Origin: Clostridium sp. JN-9
GTDB taxonomy: Bacteria > Bacillota > Clostridia > Clostridiales > Clostridiaceae
DNA: 64,000 nucleotides
Assembly (NCBI RefSeq): GCF_004103695.1
Contig: NZ_CP035280.1
Span: 1,860,001-1,924,000 of the forward strand
Direction of reading: 5' to 3'
Position numbers and translations under genes: made by a program
The notes under the pieces: model-generated
What the model was told of the DNA's origin: nothing
Database searches by the model: none
Seen by the model: the letters and a program-made list of their open reading frames with translations, nothing else
In this document: piece by piece, positions 1 to 8,561 of the stretch
Numbering within the stretch: the stretch's first letter is position 1
Layout of the letters: each line of letters begins with the position of its first letter

Positions 1-215
1 TACCATATTATATTATCCAAAATACCGCTACTCTAATTTTGATCCCTATCTTATGATAGGTGGATGTCCTCACAAATGTCTCTATCGCCTTCAAAGCCAA
101 TTAAAAGGTCTCATAAGAAAGTACATATCCTCATTTAAATTTTGAACTTCCGTTTCTTTACTGTAGGTTCAAAATATAGAGCCCCCGAATATTTCAGAAA
201 TCCTATAACTTATAA
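1..215 (-). ncRNA. Candidate structured non-coding RNA (runs off the left edge)
   Basis: A near-consensus promoter on the minus strand (243-248 and 220-225) points into a stretch with no open reading frame of useful length. The predicted transcript carries three short hairpins: 8-bp arms TTTTGAAC/GTTCAAAA near 141-175, CCTATC/GATAGG near 45-60, and CAAAAT/ATTTTG near 19-46. A strong promoter, no ORF and stacked hairpins fit a small RNA such as 6S RNA, but I could not match it to a family with confidence, and its 3' end is outside the window. Confidence 0.35.
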
Positions 216-219
216 AATG

Positions 220-248
220 ATTATAGCACAGCTATGTAAACATTTCAA
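220..248 (-). promoter_or_regulatory. Sigma-70 type promoter for the left-edge RNA candidate
   Basis: On the minus strand TTGAAA (243-248) is followed by exactly 17 bases and TATAAT (220-225). The start would be near 213-215, transcribing leftward, away from the DedA gene. Confidence 0.55.
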
Positions 249-357
249 ATGGTAATTTACTGTTAAAATAAGAAAATATTATTTTCTAATGTAATTTTAA
301 TATATTAGTGGTTTAATATAATATGTACATTACTTATATAATTTTGGAGGGATACAA

Positions 358-996
358 ATGAAATTAATCGACATTATAATGCACTTAGACAAATATCTCA
401 GCGTTATAATTAGTACCTATGGGGCATGGACATATGCTTTAATATTTATGATTGTTTTTCTGGAGACAGGATTGGTGGTTACTCCATTCTTACCAGGTGA
501 CTCAATTATATTCGCAAGCGGTGCTTTTGCTGCCATTGGATCCATGAATCTATTTACATTGTATATTCTTTTTATAGCAGCAGCAATTCTTGGTGATACT
601 GCTAATTACTCTATAGGAAGGAAAATTGGAACAAAAGCCTTTGAAAAGGATTATAAATATTTAAATAAAGATTATTTAAACAGAGCTCATTCATTTTATG
701 AAAAGCATGGTGCAATAACAATTGTTATAGCCAGATTTATCCCTATAATAAGAACTTTTGCTCCTTTTGTTGCAGGCATTGGAGAAATGCACTATACAAA
801 ATTTATTTCATATAATATGGTTGGCGGAATAATGTGGGTATCCGTATTTCTGTTTGGAGGATATTATTTTGGAAATCGTCCATTTATCAGAGACCATTTT
901 TCATATGTGTTAATAGCTATTATATTTATTTCTCTTATTCCTGCTGTTATTGGGTTTATTAAAGGGAAAAAGAGCACACCTGAATGCGAAGATTAA
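358..996 (+). CDS. DedA family (SNARE-associated/VTT domain) membrane protein
   Basis: A 212-residue polytopic membrane protein of the DedA/VTT family, whose members act as membrane lipid (undecaprenyl phosphate or phospholipid) flippases and support envelope homeostasis. The N-terminal part shows the family signature FLETGLVVTPFLPGDSIIF at about residues 34-53. The conserved central R-FIPIIRTFAPFVAG block is near residues 122-136, and membrane segments lie at the C-terminus. ATG is preceded by GGAGG with good spacing. It stands alone and ends at a bidirectional hairpin shared with the convergent small gene. The family call is firm; the exact substrate cannot be read from sequence. Confidence 0.93.
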   Translation: MKLIDIIMHLDKYLSVIISTYGAWTYALIFMIVFLETGLVVTPFLPGDSIIFASGAFAAIGSMNLFTLYILFIAAAILGDTANYSIGRKIGTKAFEKDYKYLNKDYLNRAHSFYEKHGAITIVIARFIPIIRTFAPFVAGIGEMHYTKFISYNMVGGIMWVSVFLFGGYYFGNRPFIRDHFSYVLIAIIFISLIPAVIGFIKGKKSTPECED

Positions 997-1000
997 TCAT

Positions 1001-1030
1001 AAAAAGTAGTAATATATATTACTACTTTTT
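1001..1030. terminator. Bidirectional terminator between the DedA gene and the small His-rich gene
   Basis: AAAAAGTAGTAAT and its complement form a perfect stem with A and T runs on the two sides, so it can stop transcription from both converging genes. Confidence 0.8.
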
Positions 1031-1044
1031 GCTTTACAATGTAT

Positions 1045-1407
1045 TTAATTCATATTACACTGTCCTGACCTGCAGCATCTTCTATGATGTTTATGATGAT
1101 GTCTGTGTCTGGATCCTGAATCACAGTTACTGCCATTATTGCCCATTTGATTAAATCCATTTCCGAAACCCAGTAAAAGAAAAGCTAATACTATCAATAT
1201 TATTCCATTGGACCCGCCGCCTTTTAACATGCCTCCAAGTAAATTCATTCCTCCTTCGCTGTTTAAAAAACTGCCAATAACATTACCCATAGCTCCCATA
1301 TTGTTCATATTTCCTAAAGGGCTGCCCCCTGATCCATTGAACATATTTCCTAAGGGATTGCCGCCAGATCCATTGAACATATTTCCAAATAAATTATTAA
1401 GCTCCAA
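1045..1407 (-). CDS. Small Gly/Asn-repeat membrane protein with His/Cys-rich tail
   Basis: A 120-residue protein with no family I recognise. The N-terminal third has two tandem near-identical copies of an LGNMFNGSGG(N/S)P unit, followed by further Gly/Met/Asn-rich sequence. One hydrophobic segment (about residues 69-85, IILIVLAFLLLGFG) could span the membrane. The tail is HRHHHKHHRRCC followed by a final Cys, which could bind a metal. The start is TTG with GGAGG 10 bases upstream; an overlapping ATG is in another frame. The small size, anchor and metal-ligand tail are seen directly; any metal role is inference. Confidence 0.6.
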   Translation of the reverse strand: MELNNLFGNMFNGSGGNPLGNMFNGSGGSPLGNMNNMGAMGNVIGSFLNSEGGMNLLGGMLKGGGSNGIILIVLAFLLLGFGNGFNQMGNNGSNCDSGSRHRHHHKHHRRCCRSGQCNMN

Positions 1408-1616
1408 CTCATTTACACCTCCAAATCCGTATTTGTATTTTTATTAAGGTTATTGCAAAATTAATGATGAAACTGTTAATAACTGCCTTGCAATAGGTGA
1501 TTTTTTATATTCCATTATATGCTGGACTTGCATAATGTGAAACATTCAATAGAATATAATAGTTTTTTACTGTAAAATATATATGTAATATTACTAAATT
1601 GGAGATAGATTTTATT

Positions 1617-2345
1617 ATGGCAAAAATTATGGAGGAAAGTTTAAGCAAACCAGTTACAACATACTTTATGGATATTGGATACAAAGTGAGGACAGAAGTT
1701 GATTACTGCGATATCTGTGCATTAAAAGAGGATAAATTAGTAATTATTGAACTTAAAAAGAATTTATCAGTGGATTTACTTGTACAAGCAGTAGACAGGC
1801 AGAAAATAACTGATTTTGTTTATATAGCTATACCAAAGCCAAAAAAATTTACTGTAAACGCTAAGTGGAAAAGCCTGTGCCACTTAATAAAAAGATTAGA
1901 AATAGGACTTATACTGGTTTCAATTACGGATAATGGATCATACATTGAAATTCCTATAGACCCTCTTCCATGCGACAGACTAAAATATATGCAGAATAAT
2001 AAAAAAAGAAGAAATGGTATAATTAAGGAACTTAATGGAAGAAATATAGATTTAAATGTTGGCGGAAGCAGAGGCAGAAAGCTGGTAACTGCATATAGGG
2101 AAAGTTCCTTATACATTGTATGCTGTTTAAAAAAGTATGGTGCAATGTCACCAAAAGAACTTCGAAACTTAGGTTCTGATTTAAAAAAAACACAGTCCAT
2201 TCTTTCAAAGAATTATTACGGCTGGTTTTCCAAAGTGGACAAAGGTATATATGCCTTAAGTAAGGAGGGTCAGCAGGCATTAATTGAATATAGTAATTTA
2301 GCAAAGCTGGATTATGAAAAATTAAATACTTTTAATAAGGATTAA
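1617..2345 (+). CDS. DUF2161 family PD-(D/E)XK nuclease-fold protein
   Basis: About 242 residues beginning MAKIMEESL. The N-terminal half resembles the DUF2161 family, which is assigned to the PD-(D/E)XK phosphodiesterase fold. A candidate catalytic core is visible: D in YCDICAL, then VIIELKKN (E-x-K) at about residues 35-55. The C-terminal part contains a basic stretch (NNKKRRNG) and a helical region that may bind nucleic acid. I place the start at ATG 1617, behind GGAG at 1601, because the upstream in-frame TTG at 1599 overlaps that ribosome site. It is monocistronic. Substrate and role are unknown. Confidence 0.75.
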   Translation: MAKIMEESLSKPVTTYFMDIGYKVRTEVDYCDICALKEDKLVIIELKKNLSVDLLVQAVDRQKITDFVYIAIPKPKKFTVNAKWKSLCHLIKRLEIGLILVSITDNGSYIEIPIDPLPCDRLKYMQNNKKRRNGIIKELNGRNIDLNVGGSRGRKLVTAYRESSLYIVCCLKKYGAMSPKELRNLGSDLKKTQSILSKNYYGWFSKVDKGIYALSKEGQQALIEYSNLAKLDYEKLNTFNKD

Positions 2346-2355
2346 TATAAGGTTA

Positions 2356-2372
2356 GGAGGCTGTGAGCCTCC
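2356..2372. terminator. Short hairpin between convergent DUF2161 gene and tyrS
   Basis: GGAGGCT-gtg-AGCCTCC, a perfect 7-bp stem with a 3-base loop, in the 29-base gap between converging genes. The T-runs are weak, so termination strength is uncertain. Confidence 0.55.
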
Positions 2373-2374
2373 AT

Positions 2375-3580
2375 TTAATCTTCAATAATTACTTTCCCAA
2401 ATTTTCTTTTACCAACCTGAATAATATCATTGTTATTTAAATTTAATGTAGTAAACTCCTTTATCTGGTTATTGTTAATCTTTACACCGCCCTGGATAAT
2501 TAATCTTTTTGCTTCATTTTTTGAAGAAGCAAAGTTAAATCTAATCATTACATCTATTATGCTTTCGCCGCCCATTAGCATTAATGCTGGCATTTCCTCA
2601 GGTATTTCATTTCTTTGAAATACACTTTTAAAATTTTCCTCAGCTGATTCAGCTTCATCCTTACTGTGATACAAAGAAACAATCTCCCTTGCCAAAAGCA
2701 TTTTTATGTCCCTTGGATTTTTTGTTTCATTTTCCAGATGTTTTTTAATTTCATCTATATAATCCGGGTGTAAGTCAGTTGTTAATTCAAAGTATTTTAT
2801 TATTAAATTATCTGGTACCTTCATTACTTTTTCATAAATAGTATCAGGATCTTCATTTATACCAATATAATTTCCAAGGCTTTTACTCATTTTGTCTTTT
2901 CCATCAATACCCTCTAAAATAGGCATGAAAACAGCTATTTGTCTTTCCATATTATATTCTTTTTGAAGAGTTCTGCCCATGAGAATATTAAATCTCTGAT
3001 CAGTGCCCCCAAGCTCAATATCAGCTTTTATATTAATAGAATCATAGGCCTGCATTAAAGGATAAAAGAACTCATGGATACCTATACTCTGTTCATTTTT
3101 AAATCTGTTTTTAAAATCGTCCCTTTCAAGCATTCTGGCAACAGTGCATTTTGATGCTAATTCAATAACATCCTTAAATGTCATTTTGCCTAGCCATTCA
3201 CTATTAAACCTAACTTCTGTTTTATTTTTATCAAGTATTTTGAAAATCTGTTTTTCATAAGTTTTAGCATTTTCAATAACCTGCTCTCTTGTTAACTGCT
3301 TTCTGGTTTTTGATTTTCCTGTTGGGTCTCCTATCATACCTGTAAAATCTCCAATGATTATAACAGCTTTATGCCCTAAATCCTGAAGCTGTTTTATTTT
3401 CCTTAGTACAACAGCATGACCTAAATGAATGTCTGGAGCTGAAGGGTCTAATCCCAGCTTTATAGTGAGAGGCCTGTTTTCTTTATAGGATTTTGCAAGT
3501 TTTTCTTCAAGTTCATTTAAATTAATTATTTCATCTGCACCTTTCTTAATTATCTTAATTTGTTCTTCAATGTTTATCAT
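2375..3580 (-). CDS. tyrS: Tyrosyl-tRNA synthetase
   Basis: Class Ic aminoacyl-tRNA synthetase that charges tRNA-Tyr in the cytoplasm; about 401 residues, normal for bacterial TyrS. The ATP-binding HIGH-type motif appears as DIHLGH and the KMSKS loop is intact ([10 protein letters not shown]). The tyrosine-site block [19 protein letters not shown] is present, and the C-terminus is an S4-type RNA-binding domain. I take ATG 3580 as the start: GGGAGG lies just upstream, while the longer frame from TTG 3598 would place that ribosome site inside the gene. Expression is controlled by the T-box leader immediately upstream. Confidence 0.97.
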   Translation of the reverse strand: MINIEEQIKIIKKGADEIINLNELEEKLAKSYKENRPLTIKLGLDPSAPDIHLGHAVVLRKIKQLQDLGHKAVIIIGDFTGMIGDPTGKSKTRKQLTREQVIENAKTYEKQIFKILDKNKTEVRFNSEWLGKMTFKDVIELASKCTVARMLERDDFKNRFKNEQSIGIHEFFYPLMQAYDSINIKADIELGGTDQRFNILMGRTLQKEYNMERQIAVFMPILEGIDGKDKMSKSLGNYIGINEDPDTIYEKVMKVPDNLIIKYFELTTDLHPDYIDEIKKHLENETKNPRDIKMLLAREIVSLYHSKDEAESAEENFKSVFQRNEIPEEMPALMLMGGESIIDVMIRFNFASSKNEAKRLIIQGGVKINNNQIKEFTTLNLNNNDIIQVGKRKFGKVIIED

Positions 3581-3611
3581 TTTAATTCCTCCCTGCAATT
3601 TAATTTTAAGA

Positions 3612-3914
3612 AATAAAAAGCCCCCGTCCTTATATATTCATACAAGGACGAGAGCTATATACCCGTGGTACCACCTTAGTTTATTAATATTTCGCAATAT
3701 TAACCTTTTCAAGTACAATGCAAAAAAACATATACTCTATCCTTTTAACGGTGGAAAGGATCCGTCAGCAGCCTACTTCCTGCAATGCAGGTTTTGGTGT
3801 GATGCTCAGAGATGTATTCAGATTACCATTACTTTTTCCCTCTCAGCTACTGGGAATTCTCTGTATAAGCTTTGATATCTTACTCTTTCTCTTCTCAGCT
3901 TTTAGTAATTCTTT
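3612..3914 (-). promoter_or_regulatory. Tyr T-box riboswitch leader of tyrS
   Basis: The minus strand carries the T-box antiterminator core AAGGTGGTACCACGGG (3662-3677). It is followed by a terminator stem with arms CGTCCTT/AAGGACG (3625-3650) and a T-rich tract. In stem I the sequence GAATACATCTCTGAGC places a TAC tyrosine specifier codon at complement 3814-3816, matching the downstream gene. Uncharged tRNA-Tyr is expected to stabilise the antiterminator and allow tyrS transcription. The T-box call is firm; the specifier assignment is by eye. Confidence 0.92.
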
Positions 3915-3920
3915 TATATT

Positions 3921-3949
3921 ATGTTAACAAAAATGTATTGCTATGTCAA
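3921..3949 (-). promoter_or_regulatory. Promoter of the tyrS T-box transcript
   Basis: TTGACA (3944-3949), a 17-base spacer, then TAACAT (3921-3926) on the minus strand, giving a start near 3914, at the head of the T-box leader. It sits in the short gap just downstream of pduT. Confidence 0.7.
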
Positions 3950-3967
3950 TAGAGTCATATTACATAA

Positions 3968-4516
3968 TTAAAGCAAACTTTGAAAAACTTCTGGTCTTGG
4001 TGATGGGATAACCTCTTTATTTATAAACATTCCTGTATCTCCTGCCGCATTTGCCCCAGCTTCAACAGCAACCTTTACAGCACTTACGTTTCCAGTTAAA
4101 GTAACATAGGATTTTCCTCCGATACCAATTCCTAATCTTACTTCTATTAATTTTACCTGAGCAGCTTTAGCTGCCGCATCTGCAGCAATTATAGAAGCTG
4201 CAATGCTATAGAATTCAATGATTCCAACTGAATTTACAGATCCAATTTCAGTGCTGCAGTTTATAGCTTCTATAAGATCAGGATGAACATTAGGTATAAG
4301 AAGATGATCTACAATAAAGTGGCCGCCTTCACTTATTCCTGATGCTATTGAGGATTTAACTGCCCCTACTTCACCAGTAATTAAAATAATATATTTGCCA
4401 GGGCACACAGGTTTTGAAAAAATAAGCTGTACTTCTGCAGCCTTAAGCATTTTATCTGCAGTGGCAATTCCCTTTGCAATGCTGCTTAATTCAATTAAAC
4501 CAATAGACCTTATCAC
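3968..4516 (-). CDS. pduT: PduT-type tandem-BMC shell protein
   Basis: A 182-residue protein with two BMC domains (about 1-90 and 95-182), the layout of PduT, a trimeric microcompartment shell protein whose pore binds a 4Fe-4S cluster. Cys38 in the loop VCPGKY is at the position I recall as the cluster ligand in characterised PduT. It is the last gene of the Pdu operon, just downstream of pduS, its known redox partner, so the pair could move electrons across the shell. The start is GTG with GAGGTG upstream. Family assignment is strong; the cluster is inferred. Confidence 0.9.
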   Translation of the reverse strand: MIRSIGLIELSSIAKGIATADKMLKAAEVQLIFSKPVCPGKYIILITGEVGAVKSSIASGISEGGHFIVDHLLIPNVHPDLIEAINCSTEIGSVNSVGIIEFYSIAASIIAADAAAKAAQVKLIEVRLGIGIGGKSYVTLTGNVSAVKVAVEAGANAAGDTGMFINKEVIPSPRPEVFQSLL

Positions 4517-4533
4517 TTTATCACCTCATTACT

Positions 4534-5859
4534 TTAGCTTTTAATAACAATGTTTTCGCCCACACTTATTACAGTACCGTCAATACTTGCATGAATATTA
4601 GCTCCCATATCTTCATATTTTACAGAAGCTATAAGCTGTCCCTTTGTAACAGTATCTCCAGCATTAACAACAGCATTGGCAGTCATACCAATATGCTGTT
4701 TTAATGGAATTGAAACTTCGGCTGGAATGTATTCCTCTGCTTCATTAATATTTTTCATAGTATAGCGGGATACATTAAGCCTTCCAACAAGTCTTGACAC
4801 ATCTATCTGTTTATAATCCATGTAATCTCTTGTGTTATATTCTTTAGATTCCGCTGAATATTTTATTCCTTTTTTCCTTAACTCTCCTTTTAAGAATACA
4901 TTAATTCTTCTAGGAGATAATCCCATTGGGCATGCATACATCTCACATATGCCGCATTCAGAGCATATTAGAGCTTCCTTAAAATTCTCTCCATAATCAT
5001 CTGTAGTTGATATGGCTCTCATTATTTTGTGAGGTCTTAAAGGATGTCCAAGAAGGTGTCTCGGACACATCTCTGTACATGCTGAACATTGTATGCATGC
5101 AGATTTTGCTCTGTTAATCAAATGTTCTATTGGAACTTGTCTTTGAGTTACCAGATAGTGATCTTCAGGTAAAACAATTATACCTCCATCTGTTTTTGTT
5201 ATAGTCCTTTTTCCTATATCATCACCTGATATTAATCTGCCCATCATTGGGCCTCCCATTATTATGACAAAATCCTTAATAGATGCACCTCCGGCAGCTT
5301 TTATACATTCCAATACTGATGTTCCAATAGGTACCTTTACAATCTTAGGGCTGTTTACTTCTCCCAGTACGGATACATATTTTTCTGTAACAGGTAATCC
5401 ATTCATTGCTTCATATATATTTAATACTGTTCCAACATTGTTTACTACTGCCCCAACATTCAGAGGTATTCCTCCAGGAGGAATTACCTTTTTTGTAACA
5501 TCGTTTACCAGAACATGTTCATCACCTGCAGGATAAATACTTTTTAAATAATGAAGCTTTACTTTTGAATTTAAATCTTTTATAGCTTTATTTAAAGCCT
5601 CTATTTCGTCTATATACTTTCTCTTTAAAGCTATAACTGCTTTATCTGCCCCAACTTGTGCGGAAACAGCCTCTGCAGCTTTAATTATCTCATGGCTGAA
5701 ATTTCTCATAATATATTTATCTGTCTGCAAAAGAGGTTCACATTCCGCAGCATTTATAATAAAGTATTGTACTTTACAGTTTAATTTTTTATGTGTTGGA
5801 AATCCAGCCCCGCCTGCACCTACTACACCGGCATTATAAATCTGCTCTAATAAATCCAT
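4534..5859 (-). CDS. pduS: PduS, RnfC-like flavin/iron-sulfur cobalamin reductase
   Basis: 441 residues. It resembles RnfC/NuoF-like proteins and PduS, which supplies electrons to reduce cobalamin for adenosylation by PduO. The glycine-rich opening (GVVGAGGAGFPTHKKL) and the following Rossmann-like part fit FMN/NAD(P) binding. Two 4Fe-4S motifs are intact: CIQCSACTEMCP and CSECGICEMYACP, near residues 255-315. The last ~60 residues form a barrel-sandwich-like (lipoyl-type) domain typical of RnfC. It lies between pduP and pduT, 17 bases from pduT, within the operon. ATG start with a weak AG-rich site. Confidence 0.93.
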   Translation of the reverse strand: MDLLEQIYNAGVVGAGGAGFPTHKKLNCKVQYFIINAAECEPLLQTDKYIMRNFSHEIIKAAEAVSAQVGADKAVIALKRKYIDEIEALNKAIKDLNSKVKLHYLKSIYPAGDEHVLVNDVTKKVIPPGGIPLNVGAVVNNVGTVLNIYEAMNGLPVTEKYVSVLGEVNSPKIVKVPIGTSVLECIKAAGGASIKDFVIIMGGPMMGRLISGDDIGKRTITKTDGGIIVLPEDHYLVTQRQVPIEHLINRAKSACIQCSACTEMCPRHLLGHPLRPHKIMRAISTTDDYGENFKEALICSECGICEMYACPMGLSPRRINVFLKGELRKKGIKYSAESKEYNTRDYMDYKQIDVSRLVGRLNVSRYTMKNINEAEEYIPAEVSIPLKQHIGMTANAVVNAGDTVTKGQLIASVKYEDMGANIHASIDGTVISVGENIVIKS

Positions 5860-5881
5860 TAATTACACCACTCTTTCAAAA

Positions 5882-7297
5882 CTAGATAATTCTAAAGGAG
5901 TCAACCATTGTACATCTTCTTTGTCTTGTAAATGTTGATGCATTTGTAAGCCCTTCACCTGTAGGTCCTGCTATAGTGAATGTTGTCCAGCCTTCCCCTC
6001 CAAATCCTATTCCAGCATAAGATGGTGCATTTTTAACAAAAATTGTTGTTTCAATAACTTTTGCCATTTTAGTTAAATTATCAACATTTTTTGAATGCAT
6101 CATTGCTGTATGTCTGTTCCCATGTTCATCAAGTAATGCAGTGTCAATAGCTTCATCCACATCCTTAACTTTAACAATTGGAAGTATGGGCATCATCATC
6201 TCCACCTGTACAAAAGGATGTTCATTAGGTACTCTTGTAATGAGACATTCAACTCCCTTTGGAGCAGCTATACCAGCAGCCTCCAGTATTACACCAGCAT
6301 CTCTGCCTATATAATTTTTGTTAGGTGAAAATTTCTTTTTACCCTCTTTTTCATTTTCTATTAATACTAAAGAAGCAACTTTTGCTGTTTCTTCCTTGGA
6401 TAGTTCATAAACATTGCCAAGACTATTCATTTCATTAATTAATTTCTCATAAACTGATTCAACAACAATGGCTTCTTTTTCTGCTATGCATGGTAAATTA
6501 TTGTCAAAACAGCAGCCTGAAATAATATCCTTTGCAGCCTTTTTAATATCTGCAGTTTCATCTACAACTACAGGTGGATTTCCTGCACCAGCTCCAATTG
6601 CCTTTTTGCCAGATGATAAAACCTTTTTAACTATGAAAGGTCCCCCTGTAGCAACAATCATTCTTACTTTAGGATTATTTATCATTGCATCAGTACTTTC
6701 AATTGAAGGCTTTTTCACAGTGGTTATTAAATTTTTGGGGCCCCCTGCTTCATCTATTGCCTTATTCAGCAGCTTTACACACGTAAGACAGCTCTTTACT
6801 GCTCCAGGATGAGGTGAAAACACTACTGTATTGCCTGAAGCAATCATTCCTATGCTGTTACATATAACAGTAGCAGCAGGATTTGTAGAAGGTGTAATGG
6901 CACCTATAACTCCATATGGTCCCATTTCTATTAAAGTCAAGCCTTTATCCCCAGTAATTGCTGTGGTCTTCAAAATTTCTGTTCCTGGAGTTTTATTTGC
7001 TGTAAGCTTTAATTTTAAATATTTATGATCTTTCCTTCCCATTTTTGTATCTTCCACACATATATCAGCAATTTCCTTAGCATTGTCTAAAATAACTTTT
7101 CTCATAGCAGAAATAAGCTTTTCTCTTTGCTCAAGGCTTAATTTAGAAAGTTCTTTCTGGGCTTCTGCCGATGCATCTACAGCACTATTCATATCTTCGA
7201 AAATTCCATCTGATTTCACAACATTTAAATCCCTTTTACTTATTTCCTGAAGCACCCTCTCAATAATGAGATTAACCTGTTCACTATTCTGCTCCAT
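5882..7297 (-). CDS. pduP: CoA-acylating propionaldehyde dehydrogenase
   Basis: 471 residues of the CoA-acylating aldehyde dehydrogenase family (PduP/EutE). It converts propionaldehyde made by the diol dehydratase to propionyl-CoA with reduction of NAD+ inside the microcompartment. The catalytic Cys is about residue 270 (NNLPCIAEK), with the glycine-rich NAD region upstream. The first ~22 residues (EQVNLIIERVLQEISK) form an amphipathic helix separated by a linker from the enzyme, the usual encapsulation peptide. Its ATG overlaps the 3' end of pduO by 14 bases, indicating translational coupling. Confidence 0.95.
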   Translation of the reverse strand: MEQNSEQVNLIIERVLQEISKRDLNVVKSDGIFEDMNSAVDASAEAQKELSKLSLEQREKLISAMRKVILDNAKEIADICVEDTKMGRKDHKYLKLKLTANKTPGTEILKTTAITGDKGLTLIEMGPYGVIGAITPSTNPAATVICNSIGMIASGNTVVFSPHPGAVKSCLTCVKLLNKAIDEAGGPKNLITTVKKPSIESTDAMINNPKVRMIVATGGPFIVKKVLSSGKKAIGAGAGNPPVVVDETADIKKAAKDIISGCCFDNNLPCIAEKEAIVVESVYEKLINEMNSLGNVYELSKEETAKVASLVLIENEKEGKKKFSPNKNYIGRDAGVILEAAGIAAPKGVECLITRVPNEHPFVQVEMMMPILPIVKVKDVDEAIDTALLDEHGNRHTAMMHSKNVDNLTKMAKVIETTIFVKNAPSYAGIGFGGEGWTTFTIAGPTGEGLTNASTFTRQRRCTMVDSFRII

Positions 7298-8252
7298 TGC
7301 AGATCATCTCCTTAAAAATTTTATATCCATAGTAGCAGACTGACATATCCTCTTCTACAGTTCCACCGCTTACTCCAATAGCTCCTAATAATTTATCATG
7401 GAAGAAAAGAGGTACTCCTCCTCCAAAAGTAATCACATTATCTAAATTATTAATTCCATAAAGCTGTCCATCTGGTTTAGATTCATCATGGAGTTTCTCT
7501 GTCGGAGTTTTAAATGCTATAGCAGTATAGGCCTTCCTTTGAGCTATATCTACACTGGCAAGTAAAGCATTATCCATACGTTCAATAATTATTGGATTTC
7601 CTGAATTATCGCTGATGCAGATTACCACTTTAACATTTATTTCATTTGCCTTATCTATGCAGTGTTTAGTTAGTATTTCTGCTATTTCTCTGTTAAATCT
7701 GCCAGATGCGTTATTTTTAACCCTGTCTATTACAGCCTTTTTTATATTTACATAATCTTCATATCTGGCCAGAGCATAAACAGCATCTGAAAGTCTGTTT
7801 ACATATTTTAAAAGATATTGATTTATAGTGTAGCTTTCTTCAAGTTCAACAATATATCTTTCTGCACATCTTATTTTTGTTCTTGCCACATCAAGTGCCC
7901 CTGATACTGTGCAGCCTCCGGGAAGAATAAATCCCTTAAATGATGGAATGCTTTCGTAAAGCTTATCAATTAAATTTTCAAGACATACAACATAATCATT
8001 ATTTATTCTTTCTTTATAGCTTTCACAGCCAAGAGATGCTAGTTCAGCTGCAACTTCAAATAGGGATTTCTGTATATAATTTATTGCACTTATAACATCC
8101 TTCTCCTTTGAAAGGCTTTTTGCAAAACCTATAGAGGAATTGAATTCATCAATAGTTCCATATGCCCATACCCTTAAGTCAGCTTTTGATGTTCTTGTTC
8201 CCCCAAGCAAGGAAGTTTGTCCCTTATCCCCAGTTTTAGTGTAAATCTTCAT
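7284..8252 (-). CDS. pduO: ATP:cob(I)alamin adenosyltransferase with PduO C-terminal domain
   Basis: About 322 residues in two parts. Residues 1-~185 are a PduO-type adenosyltransferase (MKIYTKTGDKGQTSLLGG, later LPGG and RTKIRCAER), which makes adenosylcobalamin for the dehydratase. Residues ~195-322 are the HbpS/GlcG-like PduO-C domain (GGGVPLFF, GAIGVSGG), a possible heme or cofactor binding module. I prefer ATG 8252, with GGAGG six bases or so upstream; a longer frame from 8267 would include that ribosome site. It ends overlapping pduP. It matches the fused PduO architecture of enteric Pdu loci. Confidence 0.94.
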   Translation of the reverse strand: MKIYTKTGDKGQTSLLGGTRTSKADLRVWAYGTIDEFNSSIGFAKSLSKEKDVISAINYIQKSLFEVAAELASLGCESYKERINNDYVVCLENLIDKLYESIPSFKGFILPGGCTVSGALDVARTKIRCAERYIVELEESYTINQYLLKYVNRLSDAVYALARYEDYVNIKKAVIDRVKNNASGRFNREIAEILTKHCIDKANEINVKVVICISDNSGNPIIIERMDNALLASVDIAQRKAYTAIAFKTPTEKLHDESKPDGQLYGINNLDNVITFGGGVPLFFHDKLLGAIGVSGGTVEEDMSVCYYGYKIFKEMICNGAE

Positions 8253-8279
8253 TTTATCATCCTCCATAGGAAGTAATTT

Positions 8280-8549
8280 TTAATTATCAACTTCTATATA
8301 ATCTACTATTCCTACAATGGAAGCATCTATAGGTGCAACTCTATTATCCTCCAGCATTCTGGCTCCGCTGCCGGTTATAATAAGCACTTTTTCTCCTATG
8401 CCTGCACCTACAGTATCAACAGCTACAAACATACTGCCGATTTCGTTTTCATGTTCATCTAATTTTTTTACTATTAATAGTTTGCACCCAACCAGTCTGT
8501 CATCCTTATGAGTTGAAACTACATTGCCAATAACTTTTCCTAAATACAT
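8280..8549 (-). CDS. pduN: BMC pentameric vertex protein (EutN/CcmL/PduN)
   Basis: 89 residues of the EutN/CcmL family, whose pentamers cap the vertices of microcompartments. The fold's typical sequence MYLGKVIGNVVSTHKDD at the N-terminus, LLIVKKLD, and the GAGIGEKVLIITGSGAR segment are all present. ATG follows AAAGGAG at good spacing. It sits between the flavoprotein-like gene and pduO. No other vertex protein is in the window, so this should be the sole vertex subunit of this shell. Confidence 0.95.
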   Translation of the reverse strand: MYLGKVIGNVVSTHKDDRLVGCKLLIVKKLDEHENEIGSMFVAVDTVGAGIGEKVLIITGSGARMLEDNRVAPIDASIVGIVDYIEVDN

Positions 8550-8561
8550 ATTAAAACTCCT

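Noticed and set aside
1820-2200. Antisense ORF within the DUF2161 gene
   Set aside because: A shadow frame of a real gene, with no ribosome site and low-complexity hydrophobic composition.
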